A stretch of DNA of 33,192 nt from Thiopontia sp964551545 (GCA_964551545.1 CAZKCT010000019.1:1-33192), one strand, 5' to 3'. Shown: positions 21,687-31,323, numbered from the stretch's first letter. Translations and numbers: made by a program. The notes: a model not told the origin generated them from the letters alone.

Positions 21687-23419
21687 GACTGCTCCTCAGT
21701 TTGTTGTAAGGGTAGATTCAGTTCAAAGCAGCTTCCCTGTTCCGAGCTGGTCAGCTCGATGGTGCCGTTATGTTCGTCAATCATCCGTTTCACAATCGCC
21801 AATCCTAATCCGGTTCCCTTCGGTTTGGTAGTGGCGTAGGGTTCAAAGATCCGCGAACGCATCTCCTCGTCAATGCCGCTGCCATTATCGCAGATTTTGA
21901 TTTGCAGCGACTCTTCGTTGGCAACCGCAGAGACGGTGACTTCGGCAACACACGTCTCGCCGCAGGACTCGAGTCCGTTTTTGATCAGATTGTTGAGGAT
22001 CTGTCGCAGGCGATCGTTGTCCGCCTCCAGAACAGGGAGTGCTCCTCGGATCGAGAGCTGGATGTGGTCAGGGTGCTGGGCATGGAAGAGGTCGACCGCC
22101 TCTTGCAGCAGGGTAGTTGGATTGAAGCTTGAGAGCTTCATCTTCGGTGCACGTGCATAATCGGAGAAGGCCTGCACCATCCGTTTCAATGTGTCGACCT
22201 GCTGGATGATGGTGTGAGTGGCGCGATTAAGGACAGCGCCCTCCTCCTCATCCATCTTGGAGAGGTAGCGGTGGCGCAGCCGATCTGCAGAGAGTTGAAT
22301 CGGGGTTAGCGGATTCTTGATCTCATGGGCGAGTCGGCGAGCGACCTCGCTCCATGCGGCATTCTTCTGTGCGGAGACTAGCTGGGTCACATCATCAAAG
22401 ACCATCACATACCCCTCCAGCTGCCCCCCCTCAGAGAGTGAGCTGCCACGACAGAAGAGGTGTCGGATCCCACGGGAGGTGGTGATGGTGAGGGAGTCGG
22501 TCCACTCCTCCTCTCCGGCCTGAACGTGACCACGCAGCGCCTGAATCAGTGGTTGGGTGATGGGGTTGTGCTGTGCAATGACCCCGATGGGTGTGCCAGG
22601 GGTGGGCGTGATGCGGCTGTCGAGGATATTACAGGCGGCATTGTTGACTCGATCCAGGCGACGCTGGGAGTCGAGCACAATCACCCCGGAGGAGAGGTGA
22701 GAGAGGATCCCTTCCAGCCATGAATTCTGGTGTTCGATCACCTGCCGGCTCTGCTGTAGATTCTGGTGGGTGTGGTCCAGATTGATCACCATGTCGTTGA
22801 AGGACTGTACCAGGAACCCCAAGTCATCATGAGAGGCGTGGGGGATCGGTTTGTTGTAGACGCCGGCCGCTACGGAGCGGGTTCCTTGCGCCAGCTGATG
22901 GATTGGTGCGGTGAGGCGACGGGTGGAGTAGAAGGCAAACCAGAGCGCGGTGAGTAGCGAGAGTAGCAGCAACAGGATGAAGGTGATGTTGTAGACCGTA
23001 TTGCGCTGATCATCCAGATAGAGCCGTTTCTTGTTACGCATGACCGCATCGCTGATCTTTTTCTGCCCCAGTTCCAGCTGCTTGGGGATCGAATAGAAGG
23101 TGGAGAGGACGCGGCTCTCTCCTCCCTCAGATTGATAGTTGTGGACCGGGATGACGATATGGAGAATCTGGTCCAGCTCCTCATGCCCCTGCTCTTTGTG
23201 GTAGTCGAGCCCCTGTTGAATCTGGTTCAGAATCAGAGGGTCCAGTGGTTTGGGGACCAATTCTGGCTCAGAGAGCAGACTGCTGAACCCGATCTGGTTG
23301 CCAGAGAAGTCGTAGAGCACCAGCTCCATCGCCTTGCTCTCTTCGCGGGCCTCCTCCAGCACCAGATCTACCATGCTGCGCGGGGAGGCGGAGAGGTTGC
23401 GGCCCAGCTCATAAAGGTT
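21683..23419 (-). CDS. ntrY: NtrY-type sensor histidine kinase (5' end lost in assembly gap)
   Basis: Sensor kinase partner of NtrX, linked to nitrogen and redox/envelope responses in proteobacteria. About 578 residues are visible. They comprise an extracytoplasmic sensor part, a transmembrane helix (ITFILLLLLSLLTALWF), a HAMP domain, a PAS domain (WLEGILSHLSSGVIVLD onward), HisKA with the phospho-His in RRLAHEIKNPLTPIQLSADR, and the ATPase domain with NNLIKNGLES, DNGSGID and KGTGLGLAI. The N-terminal transmembrane part expected for NtrY is missing because the frame enters the N run. A continuous frame across the N run into the next gene is a chance result, not a real fusion. Ends overlapping ntrX by 4 nt. 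Confidence 0.92.
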   Translation of the reverse strand, partial: NLYELGRNLSASPRSMVDLVLEEAREESKAMELVLYDFSGNQIGFSSLLSEPELVPKPLDPLILNQIQQGLDYHKEQGHEELDQILHIVIPVHNYQSEGGESRVLSTFYSIPKQLELGQKKISDAVMRNKKRLYLDDQRNTVYNITFILLLLLSLLTALWFAFYSTRRLTAPIHQLAQGTRSVAAGVYNKPIPHASHDDLGFLVQSFNDMVINLDHTHQNLQQSRQVIEHQNSWLEGILSHLSSGVIVLDSQRRLDRVNNAACNILDSRITPTPGTPIGVIAQHNPITQPLIQALRGHVQAGEEEWTDSLTITTSRGIRHLFCRGSSLSEGGQLEGYVMVFDDVTQLVSAQKNAAWSEVARRLAHEIKNPLTPIQLSADRLRHRYLSKMDEEEGAVLNRATHTIIQQVDTLKRMVQAFSDYARAPKMKLSSFNPTTLLQEAVDLFHAQHPDHIQLSIRGALPVLEADNDRLRQILNNLIKNGLESCGETCVAEVTVSAVANEESLQIKICDNGSGIDEEMRSRIFEPYATTKPKGTGLGLAIVKRMIDEHNGTIELTSSEQGSCFELNLPLQQTEEQS

Positions 23420-23519
23420 NNNNNNNNNNNNNNNNNNNNNNNNNNNNNNNNNNNNNNNNNNNNNNNNNNNNNNNNNNNNNNNNNNNNNNNNNNNNNNNNN
23501 NNNNNNNNNNNNNNNNNNN
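23420..23519. other. Assembly gap (100 N)
   Basis: Exactly 100 N, the conventional placeholder for a gap of unknown size. The missing DNA must contain the 3' end of the DUF4390 gene and the 5' end of ntrY. Compared with usual NtrY length (about 720-760 residues), several hundred bases are probably missing. Confidence 0.95.
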
Positions 23520-24076
23520 GCCCCAATTTGGATGGTGTGCCAGCCACTATCAAGTTTCCACTCTGGCCAGAGCCAAGGGGTATAGACATAAGGGCGGATC
23601 AGCCCTGGCAGGGCTGATGAGTCGAGTGAGGAACGGATCTTTGCCTGATACGGTTTCCCCTCTTTGAGCAGGGATTTCTCTACGCTCAGCGCGTCATGGC
23701 GCATCTCCATTCGGCTGAGGGCCTGTTCCAGCGTGTCGTAGGTGCCATGGCTCTTATTATTCAGGCTCACCAGATAGTAACGATTATTGAATGCTCGATA
23801 GCTGAGGACGAAGCGGTGGCTGTTCTCCTGAATGGTGCGGGCTGTTTCCCAAAATGGGACCTCTTCCTCCAGTGCATACTCGGTGACAAAGACCAGTGGG
23901 ATGCCATTTTTCACGGCGTCGACCACTCCATCTTCAAGCTGATAGGAGAACTGGGCATGAATCAGATAGTGGTGGTCGGTTTCACGGATCTCCGGATGGG
24001 TTACGGTGATTCCGGCCTGTGCGGTGAGCACTGGAAGCAGGATTAGAAACAGCAGAAGCGGGGTGCGCATCCTCAT
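23520..24076 (-). CDS. DUF4390 exported protein (3' end lost in assembly gap)
   Basis: N-terminal 185 residues of a DUF4390-type protein, unknown function. It has a signal peptide (hydrophobic 5-18, likely cleavage after AQA at 21) and a beta-rich domain with the family segments VDAVKNGIPLVFVTEY, RFVLSYRAFNNRYYLVSLN, and LIRPYVYTPWLWPEWKLDSGWH. Family members have about 190-200 residues, so little is missing. They typically lie between rsmB and ntrY, as here. The ATG overlaps the rsmB stop by 4 nt. It is a separate gene from ntrY: nothing in NtrY begins with a DUF4390 domain. Confidence 0.85.
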
Positions 24077-25392
24077 GTCGAATCGGGCGTCTCTACCTTC
24101 CGTAATAGGGCATAGTAGAATCCATCCATGCCACAGCTACCGGGCAGGAACTGGATGCCGGTACTGATGGTTTCGGCACAGGGGTGATCGATGGAAACCA
24201 CGGAGGCATCATGGTGGTGCGCCAGAAATGGTTCGATCTGTGCCTCGTTCTCATCAGAAAAGATGGAGCAGGTGGCATAGAGCAGTGTTCCCCCCGGTTT
24301 CAGTAGCGCCCAACAGTTCTCAAGAATAGCAGATTGGGTGTCGACCAGCGTGGCGATATCCCCCTTGCGGCGCAGTAGTTTGATGTCAGGATTGCGACGG
24401 ATCACCCCGCTGGCACTGCAGGGGGCATCGATCAGAATACGGTCGAAGGGTTTTCCGTCCCACCAGGAGCGCTCTGCAGCGTCTCCTTGTCGCAGTGTCG
24501 CTTGTCGATTGATGCGCTGTAGATTTTCCTCAATACGCTGCAGTCGCTCCTGGTCATGGTCGAGGGCCACCAGCTCTGCAAGGTCGGGTTGCTGCTCCAG
24601 TAGATGCATGGTTTTTCCACCGGGGGCAGCGCAGGCATCGAGGATGCGCTCACCGGGCTGTGGATCGAGCAGGCGGGCGCTCTGCTGGGGGGCCTCATCC
24701 TGGACGGAGGCCACTCCCTGCTCAAAGCCTGGGAGCTGTGCCACAGGAACGCCACGACTCAAGGTGATGGCAGTCGGGGTGTGTACTGAGGCAGTTGCGT
24801 TGATTCCAGCACTTTTTAGCTGCTGCAGGTAGTCGTGGGCCGTGATGTGCTGCGGATTGGTACGCAAAGTCATGGGAGGACGTTTCCCGTTCTCCTCCAG
24901 AATGGTGCGCCACTGCTGCGGCCAGTCGTTGCGTATCCGTTGCACCATCCAGTCGGGGTGGTTGTTTTTTTCGGCCAGCGTTTTTTTCGGGGCACTGGTG
25001 ATGGGCTCCTGCTCCCGCTGAAAACGTCGCAGCACGGCATTGATCACCCCACGAGCCCACTCTTTGCCCAAGGATGCGGTTGCCCCAACTGTTTCGGAGA
25101 GTACGGCATGGTCCGGAGTTCGCATGTAGTGAAGTTGATAAAGCCCTCCCAGTAGCAGTGCATGGAGGTCATGATCTTTCTTGCGGAATGGTTTTTTCAG
25201 CAGCTGTTTGGCCAGACCATCCAGCTCATAGTAGTGGCGTAATACCCCATAGCTGATCTCCTGAGCCAATGCGCGATCCGCAGGCTCCAGGTTGTGCGTA
25301 GCCTTCGGTAGCGTGGCAGCGAGGGAGTGGTGGGAGAGGACGCCGGCAACGGCACGGGCAGCGGCCGCGCGAGGATTCCAGGATTGGGGCAT
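24073..25392 (-). CDS. rsmB: 16S rRNA (cytosine-967-C5)-methyltransferase RsmB
   Basis: Makes m5C967 in 16S rRNA with SAM. The 439-residue protein has an N-terminal NusB-like RNA-binding domain (about 1-140), the SAM-binding segment DACAAPGGKTMHLL, DAPCSASGV with Cys325 and YATCSIFSDEN with Cys375; the last two match E. coli numbering (375 nucleophile, 325 release). The C-terminal GMDGFYYALLRK strand completes the NOP2/Sun fold. It follows fmt by 24 bp. Confidence 0.97.
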   Translation of the reverse strand: MPQSWNPRAAAARAVAGVLSHHSLAATLPKATHNLEPADRALAQEISYGVLRHYYELDGLAKQLLKKPFRKKDHDLHALLLGGLYQLHYMRTPDHAVLSETVGATASLGKEWARGVINAVLRRFQREQEPITSAPKKTLAEKNNHPDWMVQRIRNDWPQQWRTILEENGKRPPMTLRTNPQHITAHDYLQQLKSAGINATASVHTPTAITLSRGVPVAQLPGFEQGVASVQDEAPQQSARLLDPQPGERILDACAAPGGKTMHLLEQQPDLAELVALDHDQERLQRIEENLQRINRQATLRQGDAAERSWWDGKPFDRILIDAPCSASGVIRRNPDIKLLRRKGDIATLVDTQSAILENCWALLKPGGTLLYATCSIFSDENEAQIEPFLAHHHDASVVSIDHPCAETISTGIQFLPGSCGMDGFYYALLRKVETPDST

Positions 25393-25416
25393 ATCAGCAG
25401 GGTGCTAAGGTGTGGT

Positions 25417-26352
25417 TCATGAAAACTGGAGTCCACTCTCTTTCAGCTGTGGGCGTGCATTGAGAAAATCGGAGACAGCCATTGAGCGCTTTCCGGGGAG
25501 TTGTAGTTCGAGTACCCGCAAGGTGCCGTCTCCTGTTGTGATATCAATGCCCTCCGCAGAGATGGCGCTGCTCTGTCCTGGCGCGCCTTGTGCAGGCGTT
25601 GTGGAGAGCGCTGCACGCCGGATGCGAACGACATCCCCGTTCCATGTCGTTTGTGCCACGGGCCAGGGATTGAATGCGTTGATTTTGCGGAGAATTGCCG
25701 TTGCAGGCGTGCCCCAGTCGATGGTTGCCTCTGCTTTGTTGAGTTTCTCGGCGTAGGTCACCTCAGCCTCACCCTGTGGCTCGGGACGCAGGGTGTTCGC
25801 CTCAATCTGTTCGATGGTGGTGAGCAGTGCCGCCGCACCCAATGTGGCGAGCCGATCATGGAGAGACTGTGCGTTGTCCTCGGATGAGATAGGTGTGGTT
25901 ACCTTGTGGAGCATATGGCCCGTATCGAGCCCCTCATCCATCTGCATGATGGTGACACCACTCTCCGCATCCCCCTCAAGAATTGAGCGCTGAATCGGTG
26001 CAGCGCCACGCCAGCGCGGGAGCAGGGAGGCGTGGATATTGAGGCATCCATGCTTTGGGGCGTCGAGCACTGCTTTGGGCAGAATCAGCCCGTAGGCAAC
26101 CACCACCATTAGATCTGCATCGAGTGTCTGCAGCTTTTCCTGCTCCTCGGGATCGCGCAGAGTGCCGGGTTGGAAAACCGGAATTCCGGCCTCCTGTGCA
26201 CGCTCTTTGACGGGGCTTGCTCGTAGTTTGCGTCCACGTCCGGCAGGGCGATCAGGCTGGGTGTAGACCCCGATGACCTCATGCGGCGCGTCAATCAGTG
26301 CATTCAGGGCAGCAACCGAAAAATCAGGAGTTCCAGCAAAGAGGATCTTCAT
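25417..26352 (-). CDS. fmt: Methionyl-tRNA formyltransferase
   Basis: Formylates initiator Met-tRNA with 10-formyl-THF. The 311-residue protein has the N-terminal FAGTPDFSV start, YTQPDRPAGRGRKL (30-43), VVAYGLILP, the catalytic LNIHASLLPRWRGAAPIQ (105-122, with Asn, His) and GVTIMQMDEGLDTG. The C-terminal OB-like domain begins near 205. It is 9 bp after def, the usual pairing of formylation and deformylation. Confidence 0.97.
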   Translation of the reverse strand: MKILFAGTPDFSVAALNALIDAPHEVIGVYTQPDRPAGRGRKLRASPVKERAQEAGIPVFQPGTLRDPEEQEKLQTLDADLMVVVAYGLILPKAVLDAPKHGCLNIHASLLPRWRGAAPIQRSILEGDAESGVTIMQMDEGLDTGHMLHKVTTPISSEDNAQSLHDRLATLGAAALLTTIEQIEANTLRPEPQGEAEVTYAEKLNKAEATIDWGTPATAILRKINAFNPWPVAQTTWNGDVVRIRRAALSTTPAQGAPGQSSAISAEGIDITTGDGTLRVLELQLPGKRSMAVSDFLNARPQLKESGLQFS

Positions 26353-26361
26353 GAGCGTGGG

Positions 26362-26865
26362 TTACATCGTCTCTTTGGCTTGTTTTGCCAATTTGGTGCG
26401 AATGCGCTGCTGTTTGAGTCGGGAGAGGTGGTCCACAAACAGTTTTCCATCCAGATGCTCCAACTCATGTTGGATACAGATGGCGAGAATGCCATCCGCT
26501 TTCAGTTCAAACGGCATCCCTTCACGATCCAGAGCCTTGACGGTCACTTGCTCTGCCCGTTTGACCGACTCATAAATGCCGGGGACAGAGAGGCACCCCT
26601 CCTCATGCTCCTCTACGCCATCAGAGGTGATAATTTCCGGGTTGATGAGACAGAGCGGCTCATTTTTCTCTTCCGAGACATCAATCACCACAATACTGCT
26701 GGGTTCATTGACCTGAATGGAGGCGAGGCCGATGCCTGGCGCGGCATACATGGTTTCAAACATGTCATCGACCACTTTTCGAATCTCATCGGTGACCTCC
26801 GTCACGGCGATGCTTTTTTTGCGGAGGCGGGCGTCCGGGTGTTTCAGAATTTCCAACAGTGCCAT
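26362..26865 (-). CDS. def: Peptide deformylase
   Basis: Fe2+ enzyme that removes the N-formyl group from nascent proteins. All three signature motifs of this 167-residue protein are present: GIGLASIQ (44-51; commonest form GIGLAATQ), EEGCLSVPG (88-96) with metal ligand Cys91, and QHELEHLDG (132-140) with His133, Glu134 and His137. It is the first gene of the long minus-strand run to trkH and diverges from dprA, with 74 bp between. Confidence 0.97.
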   Translation of the reverse strand: MALLEILKHPDARLRKKSIAVTEVTDEIRKVVDDMFETMYAAPGIGLASIQVNEPSSIVVIDVSEEKNEPLCLINPEIITSDGVEEHEEGCLSVPGIYESVKRAEQVTVKALDREGMPFELKADGILAICIQHELEHLDGKLFVDHLSRLKQQRIRTKLAKQAKETM

Positions 26866-26939
26866 AATCGTTGTTTCATGAAGTTACGTCGTGCGATGAT
26901 AACGCAAATGGATCGGCAAATGATAATGGAGGGGGCGCG

Positions 26940-28055
26940 ATGAGCGGGTCGATTGCGGCATGGTTGATACTTCACCATACCCCCACGGTAGGACCGGTGA
27001 CCTTTCTCAAGGCACTCGACTACTTTGGTGCCCCAGAGGCGGTGTTGGCCAGCAGTTCGGCGCAACTTCGCGGAAGTGGACTGTTTCGTCAGCCAGCGCT
27101 CGATTTTCTGGCGCAGACAGAAGCGCAGCAGGTAGCGACCATTGAGCCAGACCTGCGCTGGCTGGAAGAGGAGGGCGCTCATCTGCTCACGCTCTCGGAT
27201 GAGCGTTATCCATCGTTACTGAAAGAGATTACTGATCCGCCGCCACTCTTATATGTACGGGGAGATGTCGATCTGCTGTCGATGCCACAGCTGGCGATGG
27301 TGGGAAGCCGCAACCCGGATCGCCCAGGGCGGGAGACGGCGCATGATTTTGCTCGCAGGCTGGCGGCAGCCGGGATGGTTGTCACCAGCGGCATGGCATT
27401 GGGAATTGATGCCGAGGCGCACCGTGGGGCGCTGCAGGGTGGGGCGACCATTGCGGTCACCGGTACTGGACTGGACCGGGTCTACCCGGCAAAGCATCGA
27501 GAATTGGCCCATGAAATTGCCGTGCAGGGGGCCATTATCTCGGAGCTGGCCATTGGCAGCGAGCCACGACCCGAGAACTTTCCTCGCAGAAACCGTATTA
27601 TCAGTGGCCTCTCTCTGGGAACTTTGGTGGTGCAGGCAGCCAAGAAGAGTGGCTCCCTGATCACCGCGCGCCTGGCGATGGAGCAGGGGCGAGAGGTGTT
27701 TGCGATTCCCGGATCGATCCACAATCCACTGGCGCGAGGTAGCCATCTGCTGATTCGCCAGGGCGCAAAGCTGGTGGAGACGACAGAGGATATTGTTGAG
27801 GAACTGGGGGGGATGTTTCATTTGCTGGAGTCTCAACTGGAGGAGCAGGTGGGGCACGACGAGTCTCTGGAATCAGAACTGGAGCCGGAAATGGTGCGCG
27901 TATTGGAGGTGGTTGGGCATGAATCAATGTTGGTTGATGAGGTGGTTTCACTTTCTGGATTGACGGCAGAGGCAGTTTCCTCGATCATTATGCGCCTCGA
28001 AATTCTGGGAGAGGTTGCCTCCGCGCCTGGCGGTCGGGTAACGCGTCTCCACTAA
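26940..28055 (+). CDS. dprA: DNA-processing protein DprA (Smf)
   Basis: Single-strand DNA-binding mediator that loads RecA during natural transformation. The 371-residue protein has an N-terminal SAM-like region, the Rossmann-like core with MVGSRNPDRPGRETA and VVTSGMALGIDAEAHRGAL, FPRRNRIISGLS and the AxxSGSLITARLA-type segment, and a C-terminal winged helix (about 315-371). The ATG at 26940 has GGAGG upstream; an earlier frame opening at 26871 has no such site. Topoisomerase I follows by 55 bp. Smg, often between them in gammaproteobacteria, is absent here. Confidence 0.95.
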   Translation: MSGSIAAWLILHHTPTVGPVTFLKALDYFGAPEAVLASSSAQLRGSGLFRQPALDFLAQTEAQQVATIEPDLRWLEEEGAHLLTLSDERYPSLLKEITDPPPLLYVRGDVDLLSMPQLAMVGSRNPDRPGRETAHDFARRLAAAGMVVTSGMALGIDAEAHRGALQGGATIAVTGTGLDRVYPAKHRELAHEIAVQGAIISELAIGSEPRPENFPRRNRIISGLSLGTLVVQAAKKSGSLITARLAMEQGREVFAIPGSIHNPLARGSHLLIRQGAKLVETTEDIVEELGGMFHLLESQLEEQVGHDESLESELEPEMVRVLEVVGHESMLVDEVVSLSGLTAEAVSSIIMRLEILGEVASAPGGRVTRLH

Positions 28056-28110
28056 CGGACTGAAAAAATAGATAAAGGTGACATCTGTCCCTCAACTGGA
28101 TCCATATAGA

Positions 28111-30765
28111 GTGAGTAAGAATCTTGTCATTGTAGAGTCACCGGCCAAGGCCAAGACCATTGAGAAATTCCTCGGTGAGGGGTTCTCGGTGATGTCGAGC
28201 TACGGCCATGTCCGCGACCTGCCGGGCAAGGGGATGGCGGTCGACATTGAGAATAACTTCGAGCCCACCTACGAGGTGAGCGAAGACAAGACCAAGGTGA
28301 TCAATGAGCTCAAGCGGGCCACCAAAAAAGCCGAGATGGTCTGGCTCGCATCGGATGAGGACCGCGAAGGAGAGGCCATTGCCTGGCATCTGGAGCAGGT
28401 ATTGGGGCTGAATGAAAACAATAGCCAACGCATTGTTTTCCATGAGATTACCAAGCCAGCCATTCTGGCAGCAATCGAGAGTCCACGTGACATCAACCGC
28501 GATCTGGTGAACGGGCAGCAGGCGCGTCGTATCCTCGACCGACTGGTCGGTTTCGAGTTGTCGCCGGTGTTGTGGAAGAAGATTCAGACAGGCCTCTCTG
28601 CCGGCCGCGTACAGTCGGTTGCGGTACGTATCGTGGTTGAGCGGGAGCGTGAAATTGATGCCTTTGAGCCGGTCTCCTCCTTCAAGGTGACTGCCCAGCT
28701 CACCAATGGTGAAGGCACCAAACTTGAGGCTAAGCTCCCCAAAGATCGACAAGGAATTGAGGATGCGGAAGATTTCCTCAGCCGGGTGAAGGGTGCGGAT
28801 TACACCATTCGCAAGATCGAGAAGAGGCCAGCCAGCCGCTCACCGCGTGCGCCATTTACCACCTCGACCCTGCAGCAGGAGGCGTCACAGCGCTTAGGAT
28901 TCTCGGTCCGTCAGACCATGATGGTGGCGCAGCGTCTCTATGAGGCGGGCAAGATCACCTATATGCGTACCGATTCGGTCAACCTCTCCGATCTGGCCCA
29001 TGCGCAGGCGGAGGCCATGATCCAGAAAAATTACGGTAGTGAGTATGCGCAGCAACGTCACTACAAGACCAAAGCAGCTGGGGCGCAGGAGGCACATGAG
29101 GCGATTCGCCCCACCGATCTAAGTAAGTCGACGACCAAGGGTGAGAAGAACGAACAGCGTCTCTATGAGCTGATCTGGCAGCGCACGATTGCTTCGCAGA
29201 TGTCCGATGCCCGTTTTGAACGCACTACGGCCACCATCGATATCTCCAGTGTTGAAGAGCACTTGGTGGCGAAAGGGGAGATCCTCACCTTTGAGGGCTT
29301 TCTCAAGGTCTATCAGGATCGTGGAAAAGAGGATGCCAAGCGTCTGCCTAATATCAGTGAGGGCGAGCAGTTTGGTCTGGCAGTGATGCGTGCGCAGGAG
29401 TCCTTCACTCGTCCACCCGCCCGCTTTACCGAGGCGAGTCTGGTGAAGAAGCTGGAAGAGCTGGGGATCGGCCGTCCATCGACTTACGCGCCCACTATTT
29501 CGACCATCCAGAATCGTGGTTATGTCAGTCGCGGTGAACAGGAGGGGCGTGAACGGTTGGTACGGATTTTGGCCCTGCATGGGGATGAAATCGCCAACGA
29601 AGACAAGACCGAGATGACCGGCTCTGACAAGGGCAAGCTGATCCCGCAGGACATTGCCGGAGTGGTGACCGATTTCTTGGTTAAATATTTCTCTGAGATT
29701 ATCGACTACAACTTTACCGCGCGGGTAGAGGGGGAGTTTGATGAGATCGCGATGGGCAAGCTGGAGTGGCGGGAGATGTTGGAGCGCTTCTATGGTCCGT
29801 TCCATAAAGATGTAGAGGGCTCTGCCGATATCTCGCGAGAAGAGGCCTCGCAGACTCGTCAGCTGGGTATCGATCCGAAAACGGGTCGCCCGGTCAGCGT
29901 CAAGATTGGCCGTTTTGGCTCCTATGCGCAGATCGGTACCCGCGACGATGAAGAGAAGCCGCTCTTCGCAGGCCTGCGTCCTGACCAGCGTAAAGATACC
30001 GTTACGCTGGAGGATGTATTGCCACTGTTTGAGCTGCCACGGCAGCTGGGAAGTACCCCCGATGGGGAGGTGGTCATGGTCAATACGGGGCGTTTTGGTC
30101 CCTATGCGGGCTTTGTCGATGAGATGGTGCGCGACCATCTGGAGGCCAATCCGGTCAAGGGGATCGATCTGGTGGCACAGAACGTCTCCATCGAGCCGGA
30201 AGATCCACACACCATTGAGCTGGAGCGAGCCACCGAATTTGTCGAGCAGAAGAAGGCGAGCGACCAAGAGAAGGAGATTCGTCTGTTTGAAGGATCCCCA
30301 GTTCAGGTGCTGGATGGGCGCTGGGGGCCGTTTATTACCAACGGTTTCAAGAACGTCAAGCCCCCTGCTGACACCGATCCCGCCTCGTTGACGCTGGAGC
30401 AGTGCCAGGCGTTGCTGGACGCGAGTGAGAAGGAGCGTAAGCGCCTCTCTAAACAGTTCCACGGTGGTGGCTTCACGCTGTTGCGGGAGTCGGCTTCTGC
30501 CCCCAATGCCACCTTGAAGGTGAAAGAGGGTAAAGAGGCGAAGGCGCTGGAGATTGTCGAGGCACTGGAGAATGCGGGCAAATCGATTCGGCTGATCTCG
30601 GCCAACGGTGCCGCTGCAATTCGTGCTGCCGAGAAGCGTGCGGTTACGGCAGCGGCCAAGAAAAAAGCGGCGCCTAAGAAAAAGGCCGTCAAGAAAAAGG
30701 CCGTGAAGAAAAAAGCGGCAAAGAAGAAAACAGCCAAGAAAAAGGCGGCCAAAAAGAAGGCGTAG
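28111..30765 (+). CDS. topA: DNA topoisomerase I (type IA) with lysine-repeat tail and no zinc fingers
   Basis: Relaxes negative supercoils via a 5'-phosphotyrosine. The 884-residue protein starts VSKNLVIVESPAKAKTI (Glu9 and the Toprim fold), has DEDREGEA as the Mg2+ site, LSAGRVQSVA, and catalytic Tyr284 in TYMRTDS. The C-terminal third has repeated KIGRFGSYAQ / NTGRFGPYAG / LDGRWGPFIT units, the zinc-free TopA C-terminal repeats. The whole protein has a single Cys, so the E. coli-type C4 zinc ribbons are absent. The last 38 residues are Lys/Ala-rich KKKA repeats, like histone H1-type tails. GTG at 28111 gives the family N-terminus; GTG at 28078 is an alternative. Confidence 0.95.
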   Translation: MSKNLVIVESPAKAKTIEKFLGEGFSVMSSYGHVRDLPGKGMAVDIENNFEPTYEVSEDKTKVINELKRATKKAEMVWLASDEDREGEAIAWHLEQVLGLNENNSQRIVFHEITKPAILAAIESPRDINRDLVNGQQARRILDRLVGFELSPVLWKKIQTGLSAGRVQSVAVRIVVEREREIDAFEPVSSFKVTAQLTNGEGTKLEAKLPKDRQGIEDAEDFLSRVKGADYTIRKIEKRPASRSPRAPFTTSTLQQEASQRLGFSVRQTMMVAQRLYEAGKITYMRTDSVNLSDLAHAQAEAMIQKNYGSEYAQQRHYKTKAAGAQEAHEAIRPTDLSKSTTKGEKNEQRLYELIWQRTIASQMSDARFERTTATIDISSVEEHLVAKGEILTFEGFLKVYQDRGKEDAKRLPNISEGEQFGLAVMRAQESFTRPPARFTEASLVKKLEELGIGRPSTYAPTISTIQNRGYVSRGEQEGRERLVRILALHGDEIANEDKTEMTGSDKGKLIPQDIAGVVTDFLVKYFSEIIDYNFTARVEGEFDEIAMGKLEWREMLERFYGPFHKDVEGSADISREEASQTRQLGIDPKTGRPVSVKIGRFGSYAQIGTRDDEEKPLFAGLRPDQRKDTVTLEDVLPLFELPRQLGSTPDGEVVMVNTGRFGPYAGFVDEMVRDHLEANPVKGIDLVAQNVSIEPEDPHTIELERATEFVEQKKASDQEKEIRLFEGSPVQVLDGRWGPFITNGFKNVKPPADTDPASLTLEQCQALLDASEKERKRLSKQFHGGGFTLLRESASAPNATLKVKEGKEAKALEIVEALENAGKSIRLISANGAAAIRAAEKRAVTAAAKKKAAPKKKAVKKKAVKKKAAKKKTAKKKAAKKKA

Positions 30766-30810
30766 CACATCCACTGCACGCCGTAGTTCCTGAACCTCAA
30801 GGCAAAGCAA

Positions 30811-31323
30811 ATGAGCAGACAAACAGAATCTCAACCGAAAGTAGGCGTCATCATGGGATCTTCCTCCGACTGGGAGACGATGAAGCATGCTGCCGATACG
30901 TTGGAGCGTTTGGGAGTGCCTCACGAGGTCGAGGTGGTCTCTGCTCATCGTACCCCCGATAAACTCTTCGCCTACGCAGAGAGTGCCTCTGAAAGAGGAT
31001 TGGAGGTCATTATCGCCGGTGCAGGTGGCGCAGCCCATCTTCCGGGCATGGTCGCCGCGAAAACAGCGGTACCTGTGTTGGGGATTCCGGTGCAGTCCAA
31101 AGCGCTCAATGGCATGGACTCGCTCCTCTCGATCGTACAGATGCCTGCAGGGATTCCAGTCGGCACACTGGCCATCGGGCGTGCCGGGGCCATCAATGCT
31201 GCATTGCTGGCGGCGAGCATTGTGGGGAACCATGATGAAGCTGTGCGTCAGGCACTGGATGATTTCCGTAAAACACAAACTGAGACCGTACTGGCCAACC
31301 CTGATCCAAGGGCTCAGGGATGA
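30811..31323 (+). CDS. purE: N5-carboxyaminoimidazole ribonucleotide mutase
   Basis: Converts N5-CAIR to CAIR in purine synthesis. The 170-residue protein has GVIMGSSSDWETM (12-24), SAHRTPD with catalytic His46, GAGGAAHLPGM, and PVQSKALNGMDSLLSIVQMPAG-type segments, all characteristic of class I PurE. It overlaps purK by 4 nt, and the two enzymes act in sequence. The gap to topA is 45 bp without a terminator. Confidence 0.97.
   Translation: MSRQTESQPKVGVIMGSSSDWETMKHAADTLERLGVPHEVEVVSAHRTPDKLFAYAESASERGLEVIIAGAGGAAHLPGMVAAKTAVPVLGIPVQSKALNGMDSLLSIVQMPAGIPVGTLAIGRAGAINAALLAASIVGNHDEAVRQALDDFRKTQTETVLANPDPRAQG

Noticed and set aside
30649..30763. Short tandem DNA repeat
   Set aside because: It is the codon-level reflection of the KKKA tail of topA, not an independent repeat.
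29119..31278. 719-codon minus-strand open frame opposite topA and purE
   Set aside because: It is the antisense of two well-supported genes, with Arg/Leu/His-rich composition typical of a shadow frame and no known domain.
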